Source: JAEUMD01 sp964559355 (GTDB lineage: Bacteria; Pseudomonadota; Alphaproteobacteria; Rhizobiales; Hyphomicrobiaceae). Taken from it: a stretch of 22,652 bases of DNA. The stretch lies in the NCBI GenBank assembly GCA_964559355.1, contig CAZLHQ010000038.1:1-22652 (forward strand), written 5' to 3'. Shown here piece after piece: positions 7,056-14,401 of the stretch. Within the stretch, counting starts at the first letter, position 1. Each line of letters opens with the position of its first letter. The position numbers and the translations under genes are program-made. The notes beneath the pieces were generated by a model. That model worked only from the letters and a program-made list of their open reading frames with translations. It was not told where the DNA came from and made no database searches.

Positions 7056-9062
7056 CTACTCGGCGGCCGCCCGTTGCTCGCCACCCGCGCGCGGACCACC
7101 GCTCGAATTGCGGTAGTGCAGCGGGCCGCCGCGGAACGGCGCAAAGCCGGTGCCGAAGATGACACCCGCATCGACCAGGTCGGCGTTGGCGACGACACCC
7201 TCATCGAGCGCCCTTTGCGCTTCGCGGATCAGCGGCTCGACGAGCTCGCGCCCCAGCGGTTCCAGTTCGCTCGCGTTGTAGGTCTCGACCTTTTTCTCGG
7301 GCTTGCCGTCTTTCCAGACGTAGAACCCCTCGCCCGTCTTCTTGCCGAGACGGCCTGACGTGACGAGCCGTTCGAGCCGGCCTCCAGAGCCCTGGGCTTC
7401 GAGACCCAATATCTTGCCGACGTGCGCGCAGACATCGAGGCCCACCGTATCGGCAAGCTCGACAGGTCCCATCGGCATGCCGAACGTGCGCGCGGCCTCG
7501 TCGATCTTCTGCATGTCCTCGCCCTTGTCGACGCGAGCCAGCGCCGACATCATGTAAGGAGCAAGCACGCGATTGACGAGGAAGCCCGGCACGCTTTTCA
7601 CGATCAACGGGAACTTGCCGATTGCGGTGACGAAGGCGCAGCCCTTCTCGACCTCGGCTTCGCGCGTGCCAGCGCCGCGCACCACTTCGACCAGCGGCAT
7701 TTGCGCCACCGGGTTGAAGAAGTGGATGCCGATCAGGCGCGCGGGATCGCTCATCGCCTTGGCGATGTCCTCGATCTGCAGCGATGATGTGTTGGATGCG
7801 AGCACCGCTCCGGGCTTGGCCTTGGCCTCGACGTCCTTGAACAGCGCCTGCTTGATGTCGAGCTTCTCGACGATTGCCTCGATGATGACGTCGGCGGATT
7901 TGAGACCGATGCCTTCGGGATCGGCAATGAGGCGCGCATTCGCTGCATCCCGCAGCGCCTTGGTCTTGAACTTTCTCGCCAACAGCCTGCCCTGGGCCTT
8001 GATACCGCGCGCAATGACTTCAGGCGACAGATCCTGCAGTGTCACTTCCATGCCGGACGCGACGCAGAATCCGGCGATGTCCGCGCCCATGGTTCCCGCA
8101 CCGATAACGTGTACGCGCACCGGCTTCCAGGTGATATCCTTCGGCGTCTGCGCCTTCAATTGCTCCGACAAACGGAACACGCGGCGCAGGTTGCGCGAGG
8201 TATCCGATACCATCAGCGGCGCAAAGCTGCGCGTTTCATGCGCCTTCATGGCGTCGTAGCTGCCACCGTGGCGCTCGAACAGGTCGATCAGGCGGAACGG
8301 TGCGGGATAATGATCCTCGCGCGCCTTCTTTTTGGTCTCCTCGCGCATCTTGCCGGCGATGAAACTGCGCGCCGGCCACTTGCCGAACATCGCCTTGCTC
8401 TGCGGAGCTGGCGCCGACTTGCGCTTCTCGAGCACCGCGCGACGCGCCGCCCAGTGCAACGTGCCGCGCGAATCCACCAGTTGATCGATCAGCCCCATGC
8501 GCTTGGCGGACGACGCTGAGATCATACGGCCGGTCAGCATCGCTTCCATGGCCGCAACCGGGCCGGACTGACGGATCGAGCGAGCTGTGCCATTGAAGCC
8601 GGGGAAGATGCCGAGCTTGACTTCGGGGAAGCCGACCTTGGTGGCGTCGTCGCGCGTGGCGATGCGGTAATGGCACGCGAGCACCAGCTCCAGGCCACCG
8701 CCGACGCAAACGCCGTGAAATGCCGCCACCACCGGCACCGGCATCTTCTCGATCCTGTCCAGCATGGCATTGACGGGCGAGATCGCGTCGATCACGGCCG
8801 CCTCGGTCGTCATCTGCTCGAACTCGCGGATGTCGGCGCCGACGATGAAGCCCTTCTCCTTGCCCGACGTGATGACGAGGCCGACGATCTCGCCATTGCG
8901 CGCGCCTTCTTCGACACGGCCGACAATGCGCATCAATTCCTCGAGCGGGCGGCGGCCCAGCGAATTGGCGCTTTCCCCCTCGCGGTCGAATTCGGCCCAG
9001 GCGATCGACTCCAGATCGAGTGTCAACCGCCAATCCTTCAGATCGTTCAAAAGCTCACTCAT
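7056..9062 (-). CDS. fadJ: Bifunctional enoyl-CoA hydratase / 3-hydroxyacyl-CoA dehydrogenase
   Basis: A 668-residue multifunctional beta-oxidation protein. The N-terminal crotonase domain (about 1-200) has GFIVGADIREF (71-81), the oxyanion hole and both catalytic glutamates, E125 in GGGLELVLAC and E147 in GFPEVKLG. The next loop reads PGFNGT where GFGGT is usual. The dehydrogenase domain begins near 315 with the NAD loop VIGAGTMGADIAG (319-331) and the catalytic histidine H447 in IHFFNPV; the C-terminal domain follows (PGFLVNRVL, GPVELADTVGLD). AAGGAG about 8 bases before the ATG overlaps the fadE stop region. It starts 11 bases after fadE, and fadI follows, so the alpha and beta subunits of the trifunctional complex are co-expressed. 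Confidence 0.95.
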   Translation of the reverse strand: MSELLNDLKDWRLTLDLESIAWAEFDREGESANSLGRRPLEELMRIVGRVEEGARNGEIVGLVITSGKEKGFIVGADIREFEQMTTEAAVIDAISPVNAMLDRIEKMPVPVVAAFHGVCVGGGLELVLACHYRIATRDDATKVGFPEVKLGIFPGFNGTARSIRQSGPVAAMEAMLTGRMISASSAKRMGLIDQLVDSRGTLHWAARRAVLEKRKSAPAPQSKAMFGKWPARSFIAGKMREETKKKAREDHYPAPFRLIDLFERHGGSYDAMKAHETRSFAPLMVSDTSRNLRRVFRLSEQLKAQTPKDITWKPVRVHVIGAGTMGADIAGFCVASGMEVTLQDLSPEVIARGIKAQGRLLARKFKTKALRDAANARLIADPEGIGLKSADVIIEAIVEKLDIKQALFKDVEAKAKPGAVLASNTSSLQIEDIAKAMSDPARLIGIHFFNPVAQMPLVEVVRGAGTREAEVEKGCAFVTAIGKFPLIVKSVPGFLVNRVLAPYMMSALARVDKGEDMQKIDEAARTFGMPMGPVELADTVGLDVCAHVGKILGLEAQGSGGRLERLVTSGRLGKKTGEGFYVWKDGKPEKKVETYNASELEPLGRELVEPLIREAQRALDEGVVANADLVDAGVIFGTGFAPFRGGPLHYRNSSGGPRAGGEQRAAAE

Positions 9063-9073
9063 TGCTTCACTCC

Positions 9074-11575
9074 TTAAGCGGCGGTTCTATTGGCGCCGGC
9101 CGAGTTGTGGCCAACCTTGGCGTAGTTCGGCTTGACTTCGGCGGGATCGAAATGGTCGACGGCGATGACGCGCTGCACCAGCCTCTCGACCTCGCGCAGC
9201 TGTTCGGCTTCTTCCGCGCTCAACACTTGAGCCGCCACCGCGTCGGCAAACCAGTCGACGCCATGATAGCGGCGAACCTTGCCATCGCGGATCGCCTTTT
9301 CGAGTTTCTTTTCGGCGGGTCCAGCCGCGATCACCTTGTCCAGCGTCACTTCCAGAACGCCGGTCGGATCGTTGACATCGCGCGACACGAAGATATCGCG
9401 CGTAAGCCGGTCGCGTACCTCGCCGGGCTCCAGTGCGAGCTTGGCGACTCGGCGCGCGAGACGATCGCCTGCCGGCTTCATGCGCCGGCCGAGCGGGAAC
9501 ACTGCCACCTGCATCAACAGCCGCGCCCAGGCGACGGGGAAGTTGTCGATCACACCGGCCATCGCCTGCTGGAAGCGGTAAAGACCATTGCGGGCAGCCA
9601 ACTCGACGATCTCGATGTCGCCCGCCGGCTTGCCATCATCCTCGAAGCGCTTCAGCACGCACGACAGCATGTAGAGTTCGGAGAGTGCATCGGCGAGCCG
9701 GCCGGTTATACGCTGCTTGGTCTTGAGGCCGCCGCCCAGCAGGGCAACCGTCAAATCGGAAACAAGCGCAAATGAACGGCTGGCGCGCCAGAGCTGGCGA
9801 TACCAATCGGCGGTGCCATAGGCCTTTTCGGGCGCGTCACCGAAGGCGCCGCCAGTGAGATTGTGGAAGAAGGCGCCGGAGACGTTGGAAACCGAGAAGG
9901 CGATGTGCCCGTTGAAGGCTTGCTCGAATGCGTCGAGGCCAGCGCGAGTGTCAGGGTTCTGCGCCGCCTGCACCTCCTTGTAGAGATAGGGATGCGCCCG
10001 GAGCGCACCCTGCGCGAACGTGATGAGCGTGCGCGTCAAGATATTGGCGCCTTCCACCGTAATACCGACCGGCACCATCTGATAGGCGGACTGCAGGTAG
10101 TTGGAGGGGCCATCGCAGATGGCGCGGCCGCCATGAATGTCCATGGCGTCGTTGACCGATTGGCGCATCTTCTCGGTGGTCGAGTATTTCATCACCGCGG
10201 AGATCACCGACGGCTTTTCACCGCGCGCAACCATCGCGGCCGTCACCGCGCGAGCCGCCTCGTTGGCATAGGCGGTCTCGACCATCCGCACCAGCGGCTC
10301 CTCGATGCCCTCCATGTGGGAGATCGGCAAGCCGAACTGCTTGCGGATACGGCCATAGGCGGAGGTGAAGCGCAGCATCGCCTTGGCCCCTGCCGTCGCC
10401 GAGGACGGCAGCGAAATGGCGCGCCCCGCCGACAAGCACTCCATCAGCATGCGCCAGCCCTGCCCCACCATCTGCTCGCCGCCGATGATGTAGTCGATCG
10501 GGATGAAGACGTCCTTGCCCCAGTTGGGACCGTTGGGGAACGCAGCACCCGAAGGCAAATGGCGACGGCCGATCTCGACACCTGGATGATTGGCGGGGAT
10601 CAGGGCCACCGTGATGCCGATGTCCTCGCCCTTGCCCAATATCTTGCCGGGATCAAACAGACGGAACGCCAAGCCAACAAGCGTCGCTTCTGGTCCCAGC
10701 GTGATGTAGCGCTTGTCCCACGACAGGCGAATACCGACCGTCTCCTTGCCCGCGTGCACGCCGCGCACGACCGTGCCGATGTCGCGCATGGTTGCGGCAT
10801 CCGATCCAGACGTCGGCCCGGTCAGCGAGAAGCACGGCACCTCATCGCCGCGCGCCAGTCGTGGCAAGTAATAGTGTTTCTGCTCGTCGGTGCCGTACTT
10901 TTCGATCAGCTCGCCCGGCCCGAGCGAGTTCGGCACCATGACGATGGTCGAGACATCGGGCGAGCGCGAGGCGATCTTGCCCAGGATCAGCGATTGCGCC
11001 TGCGCCGAGAAGCCAAGCCCGCCATGCGATTTCGAGATCAGCATGCCAAGGAAGCCGTGCTTCTTCACGAACGCCCAGATCTCGTCGGGAATCTTCTTGT
11101 CGTGAAAGCGCACCTGCCAGTCGTCGATCATGGCGCACAACTGTTCGGTCGGGCCATCGAGGAAGGCGCGCTCTTCCGCAGTGAGATTGATTGCGGGAAT
11201 GGCGCGCAGCTTGTTCCAATCGGGTTGGCCCGAGAACAGCTCGGCATCAAAGCCCACGGTACCGGCGTCGAGCGCTTGCTGTTCGGTATCCGACACGCGG
11301 GGCAGGATGCCCTTCACCATGCGGAACGCCGGCGCAATCATCAGGCTGCGGCGCAGCGGCGGCACGGAGAGCACGCCCAACACGACCACTGGAAGCCACG
11401 CAAGCCAACCCAGTAGGCCAGGCTCCGGCATGCCAAAATCGCCATAGAGCAGCCCGGACTGCCATGTGAAGACGGCCGCGCCGACCAGCACCGTCCACAG
11501 CCACAAGGACGCCCGGTGCATCGCCAAAGCCAGCGCCAATGCCAAAAACAGTACGACGAAAATCGCTTCCGCCAT
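9074..11575 (-). CDS. fadE: Acyl-CoA dehydrogenase, FadE type, with N-terminal membrane segment
   Basis: An 833-residue FAD enzyme that makes the trans-2 double bond in acyl-CoA, the first beta-oxidation step. Its length and layout match E. coli FadE (about 814) and not short-chain dehydrogenases (about 380). Residues 1-70 hold hydrophobic segments (FVVLFLALALALAMH, LLGWLAWLPVVVLGVL) that would anchor it to the membrane. The dehydrogenase core has CFSLTGPTSGSDAA, YGRIRKQFGLPISHMEG and AMDIHGGRAICDGPSNYLQ, then the long FadE-specific C-terminal domain. GAGGAG lies 7-8 bases before ATG 11575. First gene of the fadE-fadJ-fadI operon; an 18-bp palindrome about 100 bases upstream is the likely operator. 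Confidence 0.95.
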   Translation of the reverse strand: MAEAIFVVLFLALALALAMHRASLWLWTVLVGAAVFTWQSGLLYGDFGMPEPGLLGWLAWLPVVVLGVLSVPPLRRSLMIAPAFRMVKGILPRVSDTEQQALDAGTVGFDAELFSGQPDWNKLRAIPAINLTAEERAFLDGPTEQLCAMIDDWQVRFHDKKIPDEIWAFVKKHGFLGMLISKSHGGLGFSAQAQSLILGKIASRSPDVSTIVMVPNSLGPGELIEKYGTDEQKHYYLPRLARGDEVPCFSLTGPTSGSDAATMRDIGTVVRGVHAGKETVGIRLSWDKRYITLGPEATLVGLAFRLFDPGKILGKGEDIGITVALIPANHPGVEIGRRHLPSGAAFPNGPNWGKDVFIPIDYIIGGEQMVGQGWRMLMECLSAGRAISLPSSATAGAKAMLRFTSAYGRIRKQFGLPISHMEGIEEPLVRMVETAYANEAARAVTAAMVARGEKPSVISAVMKYSTTEKMRQSVNDAMDIHGGRAICDGPSNYLQSAYQMVPVGITVEGANILTRTLITFAQGALRAHPYLYKEVQAAQNPDTRAGLDAFEQAFNGHIAFSVSNVSGAFFHNLTGGAFGDAPEKAYGTADWYRQLWRASRSFALVSDLTVALLGGGLKTKQRITGRLADALSELYMLSCVLKRFEDDGKPAGDIEIVELAARNGLYRFQQAMAGVIDNFPVAWARLLMQVAVFPLGRRMKPAGDRLARRVAKLALEPGEVRDRLTRDIFVSRDVNDPTGVLEVTLDKVIAAGPAEKKLEKAIRDGKVRRYHGVDWFADAVAAQVLSAEEAEQLREVERLVQRVIAVDHFDPAEVKPNYAKVGHNSAGANRTAA

Positions 11576-11674
11576 GTCTCACTCCTCGCCGCAACACCGT
11601 TCAGATCATTCTCAGGTTGTGACAAGGTGCCGCGCCGCGCGACACCGCCACGTCTCGCAGTTCACCTACATTAG

Positions 11675-11692
11675 GTTGACGTTTACGTCAAC
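11675..11692. promoter_or_regulatory. 18-bp palindrome upstream of fadE, candidate MerR (LiuR-like) operator
   Basis: GTTGACGTTTACGTCAAC: arms GTTGACGT and ACGTCAAC around a central TT. On the minus strand it lies inside a 19-base spacer between TTCATT and TAATGT, the long spacer typical of MerR-controlled promoters. It is between divergent fadE and the ArsR gene. Assignment to the MerR protein at 3244-3684 is inference; the ACGT-centred form fits what I recall of LiuR-type sites. The rest of 11576-11959 shows no gene that I trust. Confidence 0.6.
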
Positions 11693-11921
11693 AATGAACT
11701 CGATTTGAAGCCCAATTTCCGCCCCAGGATGGTGGCGCCACCGTCATTGGACGTGCGACAATTCGAAACCCTATCGGACTTTCTGGTAATTTCCAAAAAG
11801 TTAACTGAGACGGAGGCTGATGCCTGCCCCGTTGATCCATTCGTGGCAAAGCATTCTGGCGTGAACTCTCTCGCTTTTCTTGCGGCAAGCCGAACAGGGC
11901 TTTATCTTGGAGAGGAAAGGG

Positions 11922-11946
11922 GCACCCGATTCGCTCGCACGGGTGC
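11922..11946 (+). promoter_or_regulatory. Leader hairpin before the ArsR-family gene
   Basis: Perfect 7-bp arms GCACCCG and CGGGTGC enclose an 11-base loop. It ends just before the AAGGA ribosome binding site (11950-11954) of the regulator. It could be an operator or a translation-modulating stem; nothing more can be shown. Confidence 0.35.
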
Positions 11947-11959
11947 TGCAAGGACAACA

Positions 11960-12355
11960 ATGACAAGCGGCAACATGACCACAGCGGCATCGGCTGATGA
12001 ATTCGACTATGACGAGACGGAAGTCGACGGCTTGGTCGATGGCATGCGCATGGCGGCAGGTGAAGCGACCAAGCTGCTGCGCTCGATCGGCAGCCCGCAT
12101 CGCTTGATGATCCTGTGCCTGCTGATGGATGGTGAGAAGACCGTTACTGAGATTTCGGACGCCATCGGTGCACGGCAGAGCCTGACCTCGCAACACCTGA
12201 CGCACCTGCGCCTGCATGGACTGGTGCGCGTGCAGCGGCGCGGCCACTTCGCCTACTATTCGCTGAAGCATGATGCCGCCCGCGAGATCGTCGGCACATT
12301 GTATCGCCATTACTGCGCAGACGGCGTTACCACCAAGGACGCCAGCGAGGAATAG
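11960..12355 (+). CDS. ArsR-family repressor of the SqrR/BigR sulfide-sensing type
   Basis: A 131-residue winged-helix repressor. The HTH core is TVTEISDAIGARQSLTSQHLTHL (about 61-83), followed by the wing RVQRRGHFAYYSL. Two cysteines, C53 in HRLMILCLL and C119 in LYRHYC, are 66 residues apart, the same spacing as C41/C107 of Rhodobacter SqrR, which form a tetrasulfide bridge on exposure to sulfane sulfur. The metal-binding ELCVCDL motif of ArsR proper is absent. I chose ATG 11960 (AAGGA 5 bases upstream); the frame is open back to 11705, but that part has no family similarity. It lies at the border of the fad and sulfur genes. It probably represses the fcc and sox genes until sulfide appears (inference). 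Confidence 0.85.
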   Translation: MTSGNMTTAASADEFDYDETEVDGLVDGMRMAAGEATKLLRSIGSPHRLMILCLLMDGEKTVTEISDAIGARQSLTSQHLTHLRLHGLVRVQRRGHFAYYSLKHDAAREIVGTLYRHYCADGVTTKDASEE

Positions 12356-12854
12356 CCCGCCAATTCTGGCTTGTTTGTTGCGCATGCGCTTTGTCGGCGT
12401 TTGGGCGCTGTATCTGTGCGCGCATGATCCATGCGCTGATGACACCTGCATAAGTCGATACCCGCATGGACCGAAGGCTTTTGTGTCCGCTGGCCGCGAA
12501 GCGTTGGGATTCATCCCGCTGTCGCGCGCAGAAGAGATGCAGATGAGATCCAGTAGCGCGCTCGATGGCACGATCAACTTTGCAAAACCGCATCGAACGA
12601 CGTGGGTCTACTCAAAGTCGGTTACATCCAGTTTGAGTAAGCCTAAACAAGCCGCCAAACCCGATCACTGACCGGTCGATCGCGCACGCGCACGAGACGC
12701 TTGACTGGGCCCTGCTCCCTCTCATGTTGGCGACGCATGCGCAGGCCTGTGCAATCAAGCACATGGTCTTGTGGGGCGCCAAACTGCAAACGCTTGTGCT
12801 CGACGTGCGCGAGGCGAACAGCGCGAGCCGGCGGAACTTGTCGTTGCGACCGAA
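12356..12854. other. Gene-poor stretch between regulator and cytochrome
   Basis: About 500 bases with short open frames on both strands but none with a good ribosome binding site, recognisable domain or consistent codon use. I see no tRNA, insertion sequence ends or repeat. It may contain gene debris, but I cannot identify any. Confidence 0.5.
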
Positions 12855-12889
12855 ACAAAAATCGGCCCGGACGCTTATCCGGGCCGATT
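12855..12889 (-). terminator. Rho-independent terminator after the tetraheme cytochrome gene
   Basis: A perfect 12-bp stem, AATCGGCCCGGA (12860-12871) with TCCGGGCCGATT (12878-12889), loop of 6. Read on the minus strand the stem runs straight into TTTTTGTTT. It lies 30 bases beyond the stop of the cytochrome gene and ends the leftward transcript. Confidence 0.9.
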
Positions 12890-12919
12890 CGATGCGATCA
12901 CAATAGGAATGACAGCGGG

Positions 12920-14049
12920 TCAGCGACCTTGCATGCCACCCATGCCGGACATTCCCTGCTGGCCACCCATGCCGGACATTCCCTGCTGGCCACCCATGCC
13001 GGACATTCCCTGCTGGCCGCCCATGCCGGGCATCCCCTGCATGCCGCCCATGCCGGACATCCCTTGCATGCCGCCCATGCCGGACATCCCTTGCATGCCG
13101 CCCATGCCGGACATTCCCTGCTGGCCACCCATGCCGGACATTCCCTGCATGCCGCCCATGCCGGGCATCCCCTGCATGCCGCCCATGCCGGACATCCCTT
13201 GCATGCCGCCCATGCCGGACATTCCCTGCTGGCCACCCATGCCGGACATTCCCTGCATGCCGCCCATGCCGGACATTNNNNNNNNNNNNNNNNNNNNNNN
13301 NNNNNNNNNNNNNNNNNNNNNNNNNNNNNNNNNNNNNNNNNNNNNNNNNNNNNNNNNNNNNNNNNNNNNNNNNNNNNTCCCTGCTGGCCACCCATGCCGG
13401 ACATTCCCTGCATGCCGCCCATGCCGGACATTTCCTTTTCGGGGGCTTCCTTCTTATCCGAATCCTCGTCTTCGTCCTTGTCGCCTTCGATGGCCTCTTT
13501 GGGCAATTTGTGCGCGACGCCCTTGTGGCAATCGATGCAGGTCTCGCCGCGCTTTGTCGCGGCCGCGTGCTTGCGGCTGGCGAACTTGTCCTGCTCTTCT
13601 GCGTTCATGTGGTCGAAGGAGTGGCACGTGCGGCATTCGCGCGAATCGGTAGCCTTCATCTTGGCCCACACCCGCATCGCCATATCGTGCCGATGAGCCT
13701 CGTACTTCTCGGGCGTGTTGATGGTGCCGATGATCTCGTGGAAGACGTCCTTGGCGGCCATGACCTTGGCCACCATCTTGGGTCCAAAGGACTTGGGCAC
13801 ATGGCAATCCGCACAGCCCGCATGCACGCCGGACTTGTTGTTCCAGTGCGTCTTCTTTTCCTTCAGCTCTTGGAGATTGGTCTGCATCGTATGACACGAC
13901 GTGCAGAACTCGGTCGTATTGGTGAAGTGCAGCGCCGAGTTGAAAACGCCAGCGAACACGAGGCCAGCTCCAAAGATGGCAAAACCTGTCAGCACAGCCT
14001 TCGACAACAGCCATCCGCGTAGCCGGGCCATTCGCGGTTGCTCCGACAT
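12920..14049 (-). CDS. NapC/NirT-family tetraheme cytochrome c with Met/Gly nonapeptide-repeat tail (interrupted by assembly gap)
   Basis: A membrane-anchored quinol dehydrogenase-type cytochrome. Residues 17-40 form the single N-terminal helix. Four heme motifs follow: CTSCH (49-53), CADCH (79-83), CRTCH (139-143), CIDCH (171-175). After an acidic linker (GDKDEDEDSDKKEAPEKE) the protein continues from M207 in tandem M(S/P)GMGG(M/Q)QG units: 2 before the gap, 13 after it, then Arg and stop. NapC/NirT proteins (about 180-200 residues) normally end where this tail begins. GGGAGGAG lies 7 bases before ATG 14049. The 100 N shift the frame, but this is an assembly effect: the tail frame resumes exactly after the gap. 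It follows fccAB on the same strand after 352 bases. A role passing electrons between the quinone pool and periplasmic sulfur enzymes is inference; the tail may bind copper or another soft metal. Confidence 0.88.
12926..13431 (-). repeat. 27-bp tandem minisatellite coding the nonapeptide tail
   Basis: Fifteen visible 27-bp units, 13 at 12926-13276 and 2 at 13378-13431. Units fall into a few near-identical types: Met-Gln (MQG) or Gln-Gln (QQG) at positions 7-8, and Ser or Pro (MPG) at position 2. DNA identity between units is very high, including synonymous positions, which points to recent expansion or gene conversion. There are no spacers, so it is not a CRISPR array. Confidence 0.95.
13278..13377. 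other. Assembly gap of 100 N inside the tandem repeat
   Basis: Exactly 100 N, the common placeholder for a gap of unknown length. Both flanks are the same 27-bp repeat. For whole repeat units and an intact frame, the real missing length should be 27n minus 1 bases. Confidence 0.97.
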
Positions 14050-14112
14050 GATACCACTCCTCCCATATCGCGGTCGTTGACACCAACGAGTGCCACGCCG
14101 CCTTGCGCCGTC

Positions 14113-14148
14113 GGCCTGCGAAAGTCCGGGGGCCTGCGAAAGTCCGGG
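14113..14148. repeat. 18-bp perfect tandem duplication
   Basis: GGCCTGCGAAAGTCCGGG occurs twice without spacing (14113-14130, 14131-14148) in the leader of the tetraheme cytochrome gene, about 65-100 bases before its start. It could be slippage or a duplicated binding site. The rest of 14050-14401 shows no gene. Confidence 0.85.
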
Positions 14149-14345
14149 CAGCTCATTGAAGCCTGCTGGACAAACCCCGCGCCAGACGTTCACGCCAAGG
14201 CTTGCGGCGCAACGCTGCTCGATAGGTCGAAGACCACGAACTTCTCACGTTCAATGTATGCAGTTTCCGCAGCACGCTCGCCGCCTCTTCCCTCTGCGTG
14301 GCACCTTGGCTATGGGAAAAGGGCTTTGAGATTGCCGGGGATCGC

Positions 14346-14379
14346 CGAAGGGGCGATGCCTCGTGGCACCGCCCCTTCG
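14346..14379 (-). terminator. Hairpin downstream of fccB
   Basis: CGAAGGGGCG (14346-14355) pairs with CGCCCCTTCG (14370-14379), and TGCC with GGCA pairs inside around a TCGT loop with one A/C mismatch between. It lies 23 bases after the fccB stop. No long T run follows directly, so it may be a Rho-independent terminator of modest strength or a stabilising 3' stem that lets some transcription continue to the cytochrome gene. Confidence 0.6.
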
Positions 14380-14401
14380 ATCTCGTGGGCAACCAACAGC
14401 G

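Noticed and set aside
6947..7204. N-terminal extension of the thiolase
   Set aside because: It overlaps the end of fadJ and has no thiolase similarity; the standard N-terminus starts at 6946.
9863..11416. 517-residue plus-strand open frame antisense to fadE
   Set aside because: It is a His/Arg-rich shadow of a well-supported fadE.
11705..11959. N-terminal extension of the ArsR regulator
   Set aside because: The frame is open, but similarity and a good ribosome binding site begin at 11960.
12643..12858. Possible transposase fragment on the minus strand
   Set aside because: No recognisable transposase motif, terminal inverted repeats or target duplication.
12926..13431. Possible CRISPR array
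   Set aside because: Repeats are contiguous 27-bp units with no spacers and are in frame with a protein.
12701..13696. Long plus-strand open frames rich in PCMPPMPDI/PCWPP repeats
   Set aside because: They are the antisense reading of the 27-bp repeats; the minus frame continues a clear tetraheme cytochrome with ribosome binding site and terminator.
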